64,000 nt of DNA from Caulobacter sp048541825 (GTDB lineage: Bacteria; Pseudomonadota; Alphaproteobacteria; Caulobacterales; Caulobacteraceae), in contig NZ_CP183332.1 of NCBI RefSeq assembly GCF_048541825.1, forward strand, positions 62,001 to 126,000, written 5' to 3'. Below the pieces are notes generated by a model that made no database searches, was not told the origin of the DNA, and saw only the letters and a list, made by a program, of their open reading frames with translations. Shown one piece after another: positions 29,500 through 39,606 of the stretch (position 1 is the first letter of the stretch; each line of letters begins with the position of its first letter). A program made the translations under genes and the position numbers.

Positions 29500-29510
29500 G
29501 AAGCCCTCCG

Positions 29511-30563
29511 ATGTCCACGCTTCTCCTGCTGCCCGGCGACGGGATTGGTCCCGAGGTTTGCGCCCAGGTGCGCCGCGTGGCGGCCGCCCTGACGCCAGAC
29601 CTGAACGTCGAAGAGGCCATCTATGGCGGCGCCAGCTATGACGCCCACGGCACGCCGCTGACCGACGAGGTCCGTGACCGGGCCCTGGCCAGCGACGCGG
29701 TGCTGATGGGCGCCGTCGGTGGGCCGCAATGGGCCGCCGCGCCCCGCCACCTGCGTCCGGAAGCGGGCCTGCTGGGCCTGCGCAAGGCGATGGACGTCTA
29801 TGCCAACCTGCGCCCGGCCTATTGTTTCGAAGCCCTGGCCGACGCCTCCAGCCTCAAGCGCGAGCTGGTCTCGGGCCTGGACATCATGTTCGTCCGTGAA
29901 CTGACGGGCGGCGTCTATTTCGGCGAACCGCGCGGGATCACCGACCTGGGCAACGGTCAGAAGCGCGGCGTCGACACCCAGGTCTATACGACCGCCGAGA
30001 TCGAGCGCGTCGCCCGCGTCGCCTTCGAACTGGCCCGGGGCCGGACCAATCGCGTCGCCTCGGCCGAGAAGTCCAATGTCATGGAATCGGGCCTGTTGTG
30101 GAAGCAGGTCGTCACCGAACTGCACGCCCGCGACTATGCCGACGTCCAGCTGGAGCATATCCTGGCCGACAACTGCGCCATGCAGCTGGTCCGCGCGCCC
30201 AAGCAGTTCGACGTCATCGTCACCGACAACCTGTTTGGCGACATCCTGTCGGACGCCGCCGCCATGCTGACCGGCTCGCTGGGCATGCTGCCCTCGGCGG
30301 CGCTGGGCGCAGCTGGCAAACCGGGCCTGTACGAGCCGATCCACGGCTCGGCCCCCGACATCGCCGGCAAGGGCGTCGCCAATCCGCTGGCCGCCATCCT
30401 GTCGTTCGAAATGGCCCTGCGCTGGTCGCTGGGCCAGCCGGACGCCGCCGACACTCTGCTGGGCGCCGTCAAGGCGGCCCTGGACGGCGGGGCGCGGACC
30501 CGCGACCTGGGCGGCTCGCTGTCGACGGTCGAGATGGGCGACGCGGTTCTGGCGAAGCTTTAG
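29511..30563 (+). CDS. leuB: 3-isopropylmalate dehydrogenase
   Basis: This 350-residue NAD-dependent enzyme oxidatively decarboxylates 3-isopropylmalate. LLPGDGIGPEV, the substrate arginine segment LRPEAGLLGLRK, RELTGGVYFGEPRG, DNLFGDILSDAA and EPIHGSAPDIAGKG are all present. It completes the leuC-leuD-(ABM)-leuB cluster; leuA is not in the window. The ATG at 29511 follows AGGAAGCC. Confidence 0.97.
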   Translation: MSTLLLLPGDGIGPEVCAQVRRVAAALTPDLNVEEAIYGGASYDAHGTPLTDEVRDRALASDAVLMGAVGGPQWAAAPRHLRPEAGLLGLRKAMDVYANLRPAYCFEALADASSLKRELVSGLDIMFVRELTGGVYFGEPRGITDLGNGQKRGVDTQVYTTAEIERVARVAFELARGRTNRVASAEKSNVMESGLLWKQVVTELHARDYADVQLEHILADNCAMQLVRAPKQFDVIVTDNLFGDILSDAAAMLTGSLGMLPSAALGAAGKPGLYEPIHGSAPDIAGKGVANPLAAILSFEMALRWSLGQPDAADTLLGAVKAALDGGARTRDLGGSLSTVEMGDAVLAKL

Positions 30564-30574
30564 AGCGCGGAAAG

Positions 30575-30687
30575 TCCTCCCCCTGAAGGGGGAGGGGATC
30601 GCGAAGCGATCGGAGGGGGTAGTGCTGCTGCCTCGGCGGGGTCTTCCCCCACCGGCCTGACGGCCGCCTCCCCCTTCAGGGGGAGGA
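30575..30687. repeat. Family 1 palindromic intergenic repeat, copy 2
   Basis: Same hairpin order as 19936-20047, but the second hairpin is ATCGC/GCGAT here instead of GTCGCC/GGCGAC: paired changes that preserve the stem. It lies between convergent leuB and bioB. Confidence 0.8.
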
Positions 30688-30726
30688 CGACAGCCAAGCG
30701 ATTGGCGGGACAGTGGCGCTCGGCGG

Positions 30727-31740
30727 CTACTCCGCCGCCCCGGCCTGGGCCGGCTGGCGCACGCCCATCGGGCGCAGGTTCAGGTCCTGGAACAGGGCGC
30801 TGTCTTCGTCTTGGCCCGGCAAGGGGGTGGTCAAGAGCTTGCCGCCGACGAAGATCGAGTTGGCGCCGGCCAGGAAGCACAGGGCCTGCAGCTCTCGGCT
30901 CATCTCGTCGCGGCCGGCCGACAGGCGGACCATGGACCGGGGACAGACGAGGCGGGCCACGGCGATGGTGCGGACAAATTCGATCGAGTCGATGGCCTTG
31001 GCCCCATCGGCCAGCACCCGGTCGCCCAGCGGCGTGCCGCTGATCGGCACCAGGCCGTTGATCGGCAGGCTGTCGGGGTGGCTGGGCAGGGTGGCCAACT
31101 GGTGCAGCAGGCTGGCGCGGTCGCGGCGCGTCTCGCCCATGCCGACGATGCCGCCGCAGCAGGTGCTCATGCCGGCGTCGCGGACATGGGCCAGGGTGTC
31201 GAGCCGCTCTTGATAGGTGCGGGTCGTCACCACGTCGGCATAGTATTCCGGGCCGGTGTCGAGGTTGTGGTTGTAGTAGTCGAGGCCGGCGTCCTTCAGC
31301 GACTTGGCCTGGTCAGCCGTCAGCATGCCCAGGGTGGCGCAGGTTTCCAGGCCCAGGGCTTTGACGCCGCCGATCATGGCCGCCAGCTTCGGAAGGTCGC
31401 GGTCCTTCAGCTCGCGCCAGGCCGCGCCCATGCAGAAGCGTTGCGCGCCGCCGTCGCGGGCCGCGCGGGCCTTGGCGATGACGACATCGGCGTCCATCAG
31501 CTTCTCGGCTTTCAGGCCGGTCTTGAAGTGAGCGGACTGGCTGCAATAGCCGCAGTTTTCCGCGCAGCCGCCGGTCTTGACCGACAACAGCTGCGAAAGC
31601 TGCACTTCAGAGGGATCAAATCCGGCGCGGTGAACGTTAGCGGCCTGGAACACCAGCTCCATGAAGGGCTGATCGAACAGGGCCTCGACCTGGGTCAGGG
31701 TCCAGTCGTGACGGGGTTGTGCGGCATTGATTTGCGTCAT
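30727..31740 (-). CDS. bioB: Biotin synthase
   Basis: This 337-residue radical-SAM enzyme inserts sulfur into dethiobiotin. The [4Fe-4S]-SAM cysteines are C59, C63 and C66 (CAENCGYCSQS). YNHNLDT, CCGGIVGMGE and NGLVPISGTPL are family landmarks, and the arginine of the auxiliary cluster lies in VRLSAGRDEM. The ATG at 31740 is chosen; the in-frame sequence further upstream is non-homologous. The other bio genes are elsewhere. Confidence 0.97.
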   Translation of the reverse strand: MTQINAAQPRHDWTLTQVEALFDQPFMELVFQAANVHRAGFDPSEVQLSQLLSVKTGGCAENCGYCSQSAHFKTGLKAEKLMDADVVIAKARAARDGGAQRFCMGAAWRELKDRDLPKLAAMIGGVKALGLETCATLGMLTADQAKSLKDAGLDYYNHNLDTGPEYYADVVTTRTYQERLDTLAHVRDAGMSTCCGGIVGMGETRRDRASLLHQLATLPSHPDSLPINGLVPISGTPLGDRVLADGAKAIDSIEFVRTIAVARLVCPRSMVRLSAGRDEMSRELQALCFLAGANSIFVGGKLLTTPLPGQDEDSALFQDLNLRPMGVRQPAQAGAAE

Positions 31741-31852
31741 GGCGCGCACGTTTGAACCGCGTAAAGCCGCTTGGCAAGTCGCCGCCGCCGCGCCATAGGC
31801 CTTTGCAGCCGAACAGCGCGCCAGCGGCCAGGCCGAGGGCCAGGATGGGAAC

Positions 31853-33355
31853 ATGGATCGAGAAATCGAGCTGAAATTCCTGATCGCCCCGGAGGCGGCC
31901 GACGCGATTCTGACCTTGCTGAGCGATGAGGGAGGCGGGGAGAGCGCCGTTCACCAGCTGGACGCCACCTATTTCGACACCCCCGCTCACGCCCTGCGTC
32001 AGGCGGGCTTTGGCCTGCGGGTTCGTGACGGCGAGGGCGGCCGCAAGCAGACCCTGAAATCGGCTTCGGCGGGCGGGATCTTCGCACGCGGCGAATGGGA
32101 GACCGCCATCGCCGGCCCGGGTCCGGACGATGCGGCCCTGGCGGCGACGCCGGCGGCGGCGGTCGTCAATGGGCAGGCTCTGCACCCGGTGTTCACCACC
32201 AAGGTCGAGCGCACGGTGCGCGTGATCCGCCGGGGCGAGACGGTGATCGAGGCGGTGGTGGATCGCGGCGAACTGATCGGCCAGACGCGCCGGGCGCCAG
32301 TCTGTGAACTGGAGCTTGAACTCAAGGCCGGGTCGCCGGCGGCGCTGTTCGACCTGGCGCGGGACCTGGCGCAGCGGGTCGCGCTGCGCCTGTCGCTGGT
32401 CAGCAAGGCCGAGCGCGGTTACGGCCTGGTCGCTACTGGCCAGTCGGCGTCCGAGACGCACCGCTCGCCCGCCCAGCTGACGCCCGACATGAGCGTCGGC
32501 GAGGCCCTGCAGGCGGTCGGACGCGCGGCCCTGTCCCAGCTGTGCGCCAGCGTCGAGGCTCTGCGCGAGCGCCCCGGTCCCGAGGGCGTGCATCAACTGC
32601 GGGTCGCCGCGCGCCGCATGCGGGCGCTGCTCAAGGCGTTCAGGCCGCTCTCGGCTGGACCTGAGGCCCTGGCCCTCGACCGCGAACTCAGCTGGCTGGC
32701 CGGCGAGCTGGACATGGCCCGGGACCTGGATGTCCTCATCGCCGAAGTCTGGCGACCGACCTCGACGGACCCGCAGGCCCAGGGCGCGGCCGCCTTTGGA
32801 CGGGCGCTGCTGGCGGCCCAGGCCAGCGCCTATCTGCGCATGGAGGCGGCGCTGGAAAGCCCCCGCGGCCGCGCCCTGCTGCTGGAGGCCGCCGCCTGGC
32901 TGGAGGTCGGGTCCTGGACCGCCGCCCCGGACCTGGCCGCCGTCCGCGACGCGCCGGCGCCCGCCTTTGCCGCTGGAATGCTCAAGCATCGTCGCCATGT
33001 TCTGGTGAAGAAGAGCGCGCACCTCCAAGACCTGGACCCGCCGACCCGCCATGGCCTGCGCCTGAAGGGCAAGACGCTGCGCTATGCCGCCGCTGACCTG
33101 GCCGGCCTGTTCCCTGAGCACCCCAAGCGCACCGAACGCTTCATCGCGGCGACCAAGGCCTTGCAGGACGCCCTGGGCCGCCTCAACGATCTGCATGTCG
33201 GCCCCGATCTGGCGCGCAGCGTCGCCTTGGCTAGCGGCGAGCCCGAGGCGAGCCTTGCGGCCGCGCGACTGGCCCGCGGCGGCGATGAGGCGCGCCTGAT
33301 GCGCCAGGCCCGCCAGGCCCGCGACGCCTTTGCCGAGGCAAGGGCCTTCTGGTGA
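31853..33355 (+). CDS. CYTH-CHAD domain protein (YgiF-like inorganic triphosphatase)
   Basis: This 500-residue protein opens with the CYTH signature MDREIELKFLI (ExExK), followed by TYFDTP, KQTLK and ELELELK around the tunnel fold. The C-terminal half is a CHAD helical domain, rich in His/Arg and starting with EGVHQLRVAARRMRALLKAF, known to bind polyphosphate. Bacterial YgiF hydrolyses inorganic triphosphate. The gene diverges from bioB with 112 bp between and precedes ahcY by 100 bp. Confidence 0.88.
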   Translation: MDREIELKFLIAPEAADAILTLLSDEGGGESAVHQLDATYFDTPAHALRQAGFGLRVRDGEGGRKQTLKSASAGGIFARGEWETAIAGPGPDDAALAATPAAAVVNGQALHPVFTTKVERTVRVIRRGETVIEAVVDRGELIGQTRRAPVCELELELKAGSPAALFDLARDLAQRVALRLSLVSKAERGYGLVATGQSASETHRSPAQLTPDMSVGEALQAVGRAALSQLCASVEALRERPGPEGVHQLRVAARRMRALLKAFRPLSAGPEALALDRELSWLAGELDMARDLDVLIAEVWRPTSTDPQAQGAAAFGRALLAAQASAYLRMEAALESPRGRALLLEAAAWLEVGSWTAAPDLAAVRDAPAPAFAAGMLKHRRHVLVKKSAHLQDLDPPTRHGLRLKGKTLRYAAADLAGLFPEHPKRTERFIAATKALQDALGRLNDLHVGPDLARSVALASGEPEASLAAARLARGGDEARLMRQARQARDAFAEARAFW

Positions 33356-33367
33356 AGTCTGGCCCAT

Positions 33368-33383
33368 ATAAAGATATCTTTAT
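33368..33383. promoter_or_regulatory. Perfect 16-bp palindrome upstream of ahcY (candidate SahR operator)
   Basis: ATAAAGATATCTTTAT is a perfect palindrome eight bases before a plausible -35 box. ArsR-type regulators sensing S-adenosylhomocysteine (SahR) are known to control ahcY in proteobacteria, and the AT-rich palindrome is of that kind; I cannot confirm the consensus from memory. Confidence 0.55.
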
Positions 33384-33390
33384 GCGTTAA

Positions 33391-33419
33391 TTGCCCGGAA
33401 GGGCCGCCCGCGCTATAAG
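33391..33419 (+). promoter_or_regulatory. Probable ahcY promoter
   Basis: TTGCCC at 33391-33396, 17 bases, TATAAG at 33414-33419 (in GCTATAAG, close to the Caulobacter -10). It lies 35 bases before the GTG. Confidence 0.5.
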
Positions 33420-33454
33420 GCTGGCAAGACATTCACCGACCGCAGGAGCCGACC

Positions 33455-34846
<1,392 letters not shown>

Positions 34847-34869
34847 GATCGCCTTAAGGCGACTGGATC

Positions 34870-34902
34870 AGGCCCGCTCGCGGAAACGCGGCGGGCCTTT
34901 TT
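34870..34902 (+). terminator. Rho-independent terminator after ahcY
   Basis: AGGCCCGC-T-CGCG, loop GAAA, CGCG-GCGGGCCT, then TTTTTC. Confidence 0.92.
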
Positions 34903-34959
34903 CGTGGGCCCGGCGCCGAAAGCGTCGCTGTTGCGTTGATAGGGTGGCAGGAGCCCCCA

Positions 34960-36048
34960 ATGTCCGCAGAACACGACGCCAGACTCGCCAGCCTGATCAT
35001 CGAGAACGCCCTCGGCTACGCCATCTTCACGATGGACTTGGAAGGTCGTGTGACCAGCTGGAGCCGCGGCGCCGAGACGGTGCTGGGCTATAGCCGCGAG
35101 GAGGCGATCGGCATGGCCTTCGGCGAGCTCTTCACCATCCCCGACCGCGAAACGGGCGCGGACAAAAAGGAGCTCGAAAACGCCAAGCAGATGGGCCGGG
35201 CCGAGGACACCCGCTGGCACCTGCGCAAGGACGGCGCCCGCTTCTGGGGCAATGGTATGACCATGGGGATCTTCGAGCCGGAACTGACCGGCCTGATGAA
35301 GATTCTGCGCGACGAAACCCCGGCCAAGCTGGCCGAGGACCAGCGGGTGCTGCTGCTCAACGAACTGAACCACCGGATCAAGAACACCCTGGCCACGGTG
35401 CAGTCGATCACCGAGCAGACGCTGCGCGCCGCCAAGGTCGATCCCGCCATCCGCAACGACCTGACCAATCGCCTGATGGCGGTGTCTGACGCCCACAACG
35501 TGCTGGTTGACGAGAGCTGGGCAGGCGCCGACCTTGGTGCCATCGTGCGCCAGGCGCTGGCCCCCCATGACCATAAGGACAACAGCCGCTTCAGGATCGA
35601 CGGCCCTCTGGTCTGGCTCAGCCCGCAGCAGGCGGTGGCCATGGCCCTGGCCCTGCACGAACTGGCGACCAACGCGCTCAAATATGGCGCCCTTTCCACC
35701 GCGAGCGGCCAGGTCGAGATCGCCTGGAACCTGTCGTACAATCAGCTGGGCGCGCGCCAGATCAGCCTGCTCTGGCGCGAGCTGGGCGGACCGCCGGTCA
35801 CGCCGCCGGCGCGCACGGGGTTTGGCACCCGCCTGATCGCCCGAACCTTCGGCCAGGAAAGCGGCGGCCAGGCGCGGATCGACTATCTGCCACAGGGCGT
35901 GCAGTGCGCGATGCAGCTGCCGCTGTCGGTCAGCGGCGAAGAGCCGGCGGCCTGGGCCTCGCTCGTCGCCGACCAGATCAGCCCGCACCGCGCCGCCGCG
36001 GTGGTCCGGGCCGACGCCAGGGGCGAGACCGACTCGCCGATTTCCTGA
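34960..36048 (+). CDS. PAS-domain HWE-family sensor histidine kinase
   Basis: This 362-residue soluble kinase has a PAS domain at about 10-120 (IIENALGYAIFTMDLEGRVTSW and SRGAETVLGYSREEA). The HWE H-box LNELNHRIKNTLATVQSI gives phospho-acceptor His138. The N-box is HELATNALKYGALS; the WRE segment and GFGTRLI complete the HWE catalytic domain. Such kinases, common in alphaproteobacteria, often sense light, redox or general stress. No response regulator is adjacent. The ATG at 34960 has AGGAG seven bases before it; an in-frame ATG 24 bases earlier is less likely. Confidence 0.9.
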   Translation: MSAEHDARLASLIIENALGYAIFTMDLEGRVTSWSRGAETVLGYSREEAIGMAFGELFTIPDRETGADKKELENAKQMGRAEDTRWHLRKDGARFWGNGMTMGIFEPELTGLMKILRDETPAKLAEDQRVLLLNELNHRIKNTLATVQSITEQTLRAAKVDPAIRNDLTNRLMAVSDAHNVLVDESWAGADLGAIVRQALAPHDHKDNSRFRIDGPLVWLSPQQAVAMALALHELATNALKYGALSTASGQVEIAWNLSYNQLGARQISLLWRELGGPPVTPPARTGFGTRLIARTFGQESGGQARIDYLPQGVQCAMQLPLSVSGEEPAAWASLVADQISPHRAAAVVRADARGETDSPIS

Positions 36049-36114
36049 GCGCATAGCCGGATACGCCCAGCGACGCCCTGTTCAAGTTGGCCACGGTCCG
36101 GTAAGCCGCTTGCC

Positions 36115-36963
36115 ATGCCACTCGCCTTGATCATCTCCAGCCATGTCGCCGGCAGCCGCGTCGGCGCATCGGCCCAGGCCACAGCGCTTGTCCAGTTCCG
36201 CATCGACTCGATGGTCGTTCCGACCGTGCTGTTCGGCCGCCACCCCGGCTGGGGCGTGCCCGGCGGGGCGCCTGTGCCGATCGAGGTTCTGGAAGGCATG
36301 CTCGACGGCCTGGAGGCCAATGGTCTGTTTGGCCTGACCGACATCGTCATCACCGGCTATTTCGCCAGCGCCGCCCAGGTGCGCGCCGCCGCCCGCGCCA
36401 TCGACGCCGTGCGCGAGGCCCCTCGCGAAGGCGCCGCCAGCCGCAAGCCCTCGATCATTGTCGACCCCACCATGGGCGACGCCGGCAAGGGCCTCTACGT
36501 GCTGCCCGAGGTGGCTGAGGCCATCGCCGCCGAGCTGATCCCCCGCGCCGACGTGGTGGCCTGCAATGCCTGGGAGCTGAAGAAGCTGACCGGGGCCGAC
36601 GCCCGCGATCCGCAATCGGCCATGCGCGCCGCCCGCCTGCTGGGCAAGCCGACCCTGGTCTCATCCGTCCATCGCGGGGCCGAGATCGGCGTCGTCCTGG
36701 CGGACCGCAAGGAGGCCTGGCTGGCCGCCCACGCCAAGGCCGAGCGCTCGCCCAGCGGCACGGGCGATCTGCTGACCGCCCTCTATGCCGCCTCGATCCT
36801 GGAAGGCCAGACCCTGTCCTACGGCCTGGCCCGCGCCGTCGGCGGCGTGGCCGAGACCGTGACGGCGGCCAATATCTGGAACGCGCCGGAGCTGCCGATC
36901 GTGGCCATGGGCGCGCGGATCAAGCAGACCTCGCCCACCGTGCGTATCGAGCGACTGGCCTAG
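36115..36963 (+). CDS. pdxY: Pyridoxal kinase
   Basis: This 282-residue ribokinase-fold enzyme phosphorylates pyridoxal in the B6 salvage pathway. SSHVAGSRVGASAQ at the N-terminus, VDPTMGDAGKGLYV, ACNAWELKKLTG and the anion hole SPSGTGDLLTALY (catalytic Asp) match PdxY/PdxK. It stands alone between the sensor kinase and a repeat element. The split between PdxK and PdxY cannot be made with certainty by eye. Confidence 0.87.
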   Translation: MPLALIISSHVAGSRVGASAQATALVQFRIDSMVVPTVLFGRHPGWGVPGGAPVPIEVLEGMLDGLEANGLFGLTDIVITGYFASAAQVRAAARAIDAVREAPREGAASRKPSIIVDPTMGDAGKGLYVLPEVAEAIAAELIPRADVVACNAWELKKLTGADARDPQSAMRAARLLGKPTLVSSVHRGAEIGVVLADRKEAWLAAHAKAERSPSGTGDLLTALYAASILEGQTLSYGLARAVGGVAETVTAANIWNAPELPIVAMGARIKQTSPTVRIERLA

Positions 36964-36970
36964 AAGGACG

Positions 36971-37070
36971 TGTCATCCCGGCCAAGCGCGAAGCGCGCCG
37001 AGCCGGGACCGCCGGAAGCTCGGCGTTTGTTGCGGTCCCGGGTCTTCGCTGCGCTTCGCCCGGGATGACA
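36971..37070. repeat. Family 2 palindromic repeat, copy 2
   Basis: Ends TGTCATCCCGG / CCGGGATGACA with internal GCGCGAAGCGCGC and paired GGGACC / GGTCCC segments. Compare the copy at 21911-22024. Confidence 0.8.
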
Positions 37071-37100
37071 ATGAGGTTGGGCGTGCGGTAGACCGTTTGC

Positions 37101-38225
37101 ATGACCGACATCACCGGCGTCTGCCCCGATCGCTTTTCCCGCGTCCGCGACGTGTTCGAGGCCAATTTCGCCGACGGCGGCGAGCTGGGCGCCCGGTTCG
37201 CCTTCGCCGTCGAGGGCGAGATCGTCGTCGACCTGGTGGGCGGCCATGCCGATCGCCAGCGCAGCATCCCCTTCGGTCCAGACACCCTGACGGCGCTGTT
37301 TTCCACCACCAAGGCTGTCGCGTCCCTGATGGTCGCGCGCCTCGTCGACGAAGGTCGCCTGGCCTATGACCAGCCCGTCGCCGATGTCTGGCCGGAGTTC
37401 GCCCAGGCCGGCAAGCAGGACATCACGGTTGAGCAGGCCATGTCGCACCAGGCTGGCCTGTCGGGCTTTCCCGACCAGACCGATCCGGCCATCTGGTTCG
37501 ACTGGGACGCCACCTGCGCCAAGCTGGCGGCCATGGCCCCGCTGTTCCCGGTCGGGACGGCCAGTGGCTATCATCCCGTCACCTTCGGCTATCTGGCCGG
37601 CGAGATCTTCCGCCGCGTCGATGGCCGGACGATGGGAACGGCCCTGCGCGAGGACATCGCCCAGCCGTTTGGCCTGGACCTCTGGATCGGTCTGCCCGAC
37701 AGCGAGCACGCCCGCACCGCCGAACTGATGCGCCCCACGACCCTGCCGAAGTTCGGCGAGATGAACGCCGCCGTGAAGGCCGCCTTCATGACCGCGTGGG
37801 CTGCGCCCTCGGGCCGGGGCACGGACGAGTGGCGCCGCGTCGAGATCCCCTCGGCCAATGGTCATGCCACCGCGCCGGCCCTGGCGCGGCTGATGGGCGC
37901 CCTGGCCAATGGCGGGGTGCTGGACGGCAAGTCGCTGATCACCCCGGCCGGGATCAAGGCCGCGACCGCTGAACGCATCGTCGGCCGGGACCTGGTGCTG
38001 CCCTATGACATCAGCTGGGGCGCGGGTTTCATGCGCAACACGCCCAACTTCTTCTATGGCCCGACCGCCGAGGCGTTCGGCCATTCGGGCTGGGGCGGGT
38101 CTTGCGCCTTCGCCGATCCGACGACGGGCGTGTCCGGATCCTATGTGATGAACAAGCAGGGCAACGCCCTGATCGGCGACCCCCGCGCGGTGCGGCTGAT
38201 CGAGGCGGCCTACGCCTGCCTTTAG
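37101..38225 (+). CDS. Serine hydrolase, EstB-like beta-lactamase family
   Basis: The product is 374 residues without a signal peptide. SxxK is S68-T-T-K71 (TALFSTTKAVASLMV), and YHPVTFGYLAGEIFRRV carries the tyrosine of the second motif. The C-terminal FGHSGWGGSCAFADP gives the HxG-like third motif. This arrangement matches cytosolic esterases of the EstB/class VIII group rather than true beta-lactamases. The second gene in the window with this fold; the two are not close in sequence. Confidence 0.85.
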   Translation: MTDITGVCPDRFSRVRDVFEANFADGGELGARFAFAVEGEIVVDLVGGHADRQRSIPFGPDTLTALFSTTKAVASLMVARLVDEGRLAYDQPVADVWPEFAQAGKQDITVEQAMSHQAGLSGFPDQTDPAIWFDWDATCAKLAAMAPLFPVGTASGYHPVTFGYLAGEIFRRVDGRTMGTALREDIAQPFGLDLWIGLPDSEHARTAELMRPTTLPKFGEMNAAVKAAFMTAWAAPSGRGTDEWRRVEIPSANGHATAPALARLMGALANGGVLDGKSLITPAGIKAATAERIVGRDLVLPYDISWGAGFMRNTPNFFYGPTAEAFGHSGWGGSCAFADPTTGVSGSYVMNKQGNALIGDPRAVRLIEAAYACL

Positions 38226-38230
38226 CGCGA

Positions 38231-38300
38231 TCTAGAGCATCGTGCGGAAAAGTGGATGCCGGTTTTCCGCAAAAACGATGCGAAAATAAAAAGCTAGAGC
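38231..38300. repeat. Family 3 repeat, copy 1
   Basis: CTAGAGC at both ends, stem GCATCGT/ACGATGC and inner stem GCGGAAAA/TTTTCCGC. It differs from the copy at 49952-50020 at only a handful of positions. Confidence 0.85.
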
Positions 38301-38305
38301 GAAGT

Positions 38306-38325
38306 GCGCGATTCTTGTATCGCGC
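38306..38325. terminator. Hairpin between convergent genes
   Basis: GCGCGAT, loop TCTTGT, ATCGCGC, followed on the forward strand by GTTTCG. It lies just downstream of the outer-membrane protein gene on the reverse strand; probable terminator, but the T-tract is weak. Confidence 0.4.
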
Positions 38326-38333
38326 GTTTCGAT

Positions 38334-39560
38334 CTAGAAGCTGGCGCGCAGGGCCGTGGTCAGGCGCAGATTGTCCTGCCGCCGATCTTCGCCAAGGCGG
38401 ACACGGTCCGGGCGGTCGGCGGTGACAAACACGCCTTCGACGACCAGATCCAGCGTCGCGCGGAGCGGTTGAGTCCAGGCCAGCGTCGCGGCCCAGCCAT
38501 GCTCGGCATTGTTGTCGCGGTCCTTGAAGCTGCGATCATCGGTGGAGAACTGCTCAAGCCGCGTCGTGATCGCGCCGCTGCGAAGGTCGCGCGACATCAG
38601 GATGAAGGCACTCTGAAAGCCGACATCGGCGACGGTCTGGCCCAGAAGGCGTGGCCCCATGCTGGCCTCGCCCTGCATGGCCTGGACGAGCACCTCTGTC
38701 TTGGCGTCGGGCGACCAGCGCGCGCCGGCCTGGATGAAGCGCGTCCGCCAAGCGTACTGGCCGTTGACCACCGTGGTGCGGTCGCCATTGTTGTCATAGG
38801 CCAGCAAGCTAACGTCGAGGGTTTCGATCGGCTTGATGTCGAGGCGACCATAGGCGCCCCAACGCCCGTCCACCTCATCGACGGGCCGGGTTCGTGTCGC
38901 CTGTTTCCCCACAAACATCCCGGGCACCGGCGGCAGGGGCAGGGCGCCGTTCCAGGTGGCGCGCAGGTCATGCAGGGCCCAGCCCCGAAACGCCAGCAGC
39001 GTGCCGGAGGTGTCGTTGCCCTGGAAGCCGGCCACTGTCAGGCCCACAGGGCGACCGATGGCTGTGGTGCGCGCCGTCAGTTCCAGACCGGCCGTCTTCA
39101 CCTCTTCGGCGACCCAGCTGTTGATCGCCGACGGGGTCAGCGAGCGCGACAGCGACCACTCCGAGCCATCGTGTTCCAGCGAGATCGGCGGGAAGAACAG
39201 ACCCGCGCGACCCGACAGGCGCAGCGGCGCGCCGGGAGAGGGGCGCAGGGTCAGATAGGCTTCGTCGAGACCGACGCGCGGGGAAAGGGCTGACTGGACG
39301 TCGGCGCTGACCAAGGCCCCGAACCGGCCGCCGAGGCTGGGCCGCCAGGCGATGATGGCGCCGGCCGTCGCCGTCTCGCCGCTGCCCGCCTTGCCAAGCC
39401 CGCGATCGACCCAGGATCGTTCGCTGTCCCCGACCGACAGTCCCACAGTCGCCACGCCGGAGAACGGCTCACGCGACAGCAGCGATTGGCCTGCGGCCGA
39501 CGAAAAGCTCGTCAGGGCTCCAGTGAGGCTGACCAGGAGAAGGCGCAGGATGACCGACAT
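38334..39560 (-). CDS. Putative outer-membrane beta-barrel protein
   Basis: This 408-residue protein starts with a signal peptide (MSVILRLLLVSLTGALTSFSSAAGQ). The rest alternates polar and hydrophobic residues as beta strands do, with a terminal ...LRASF: the C-terminal phenylalanine is the usual barrel-assembly signal. I do not recognise a close family. The repeated pattern (for example WAYDNNGDRTT-like loops and YAWRTRFIQAGARW) fits a porin-like barrel of 14-16 strands. Its substrate is unknown. The stop lies 34 bases from the family 3 repeat. The ATG at 39560 is preferred over one six codons upstream because it gives a compact signal. Confidence 0.65.
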   Translation of the reverse strand: MSVILRLLLVSLTGALTSFSSAAGQSLLSREPFSGVATVGLSVGDSERSWVDRGLGKAGSGETATAGAIIAWRPSLGGRFGALVSADVQSALSPRVGLDEAYLTLRPSPGAPLRLSGRAGLFFPPISLEHDGSEWSLSRSLTPSAINSWVAEEVKTAGLELTARTTAIGRPVGLTVAGFQGNDTSGTLLAFRGWALHDLRATWNGALPLPPVPGMFVGKQATRTRPVDEVDGRWGAYGRLDIKPIETLDVSLLAYDNNGDRTTVVNGQYAWRTRFIQAGARWSPDAKTEVLVQAMQGEASMGPRLLGQTVADVGFQSAFILMSRDLRSGAITTRLEQFSTDDRSFKDRDNNAEHGWAATLAWTQPLRATLDLVVEGVFVTADRPDRVRLGEDRRQDNLRLTTALRASF

Positions 39561-39606
39561 GGCCACCAGACCTATCAACGGGTTGCTGAGGTCCGGTTAA
39601 TGACGG

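Noticed and set aside
33356..33454. SAH or SAM riboswitch in front of ahcY
   Set aside because: The leader is under 100 bases, lacks the conserved riboswitch cores I know, and is dominated by a palindrome and a promoter.
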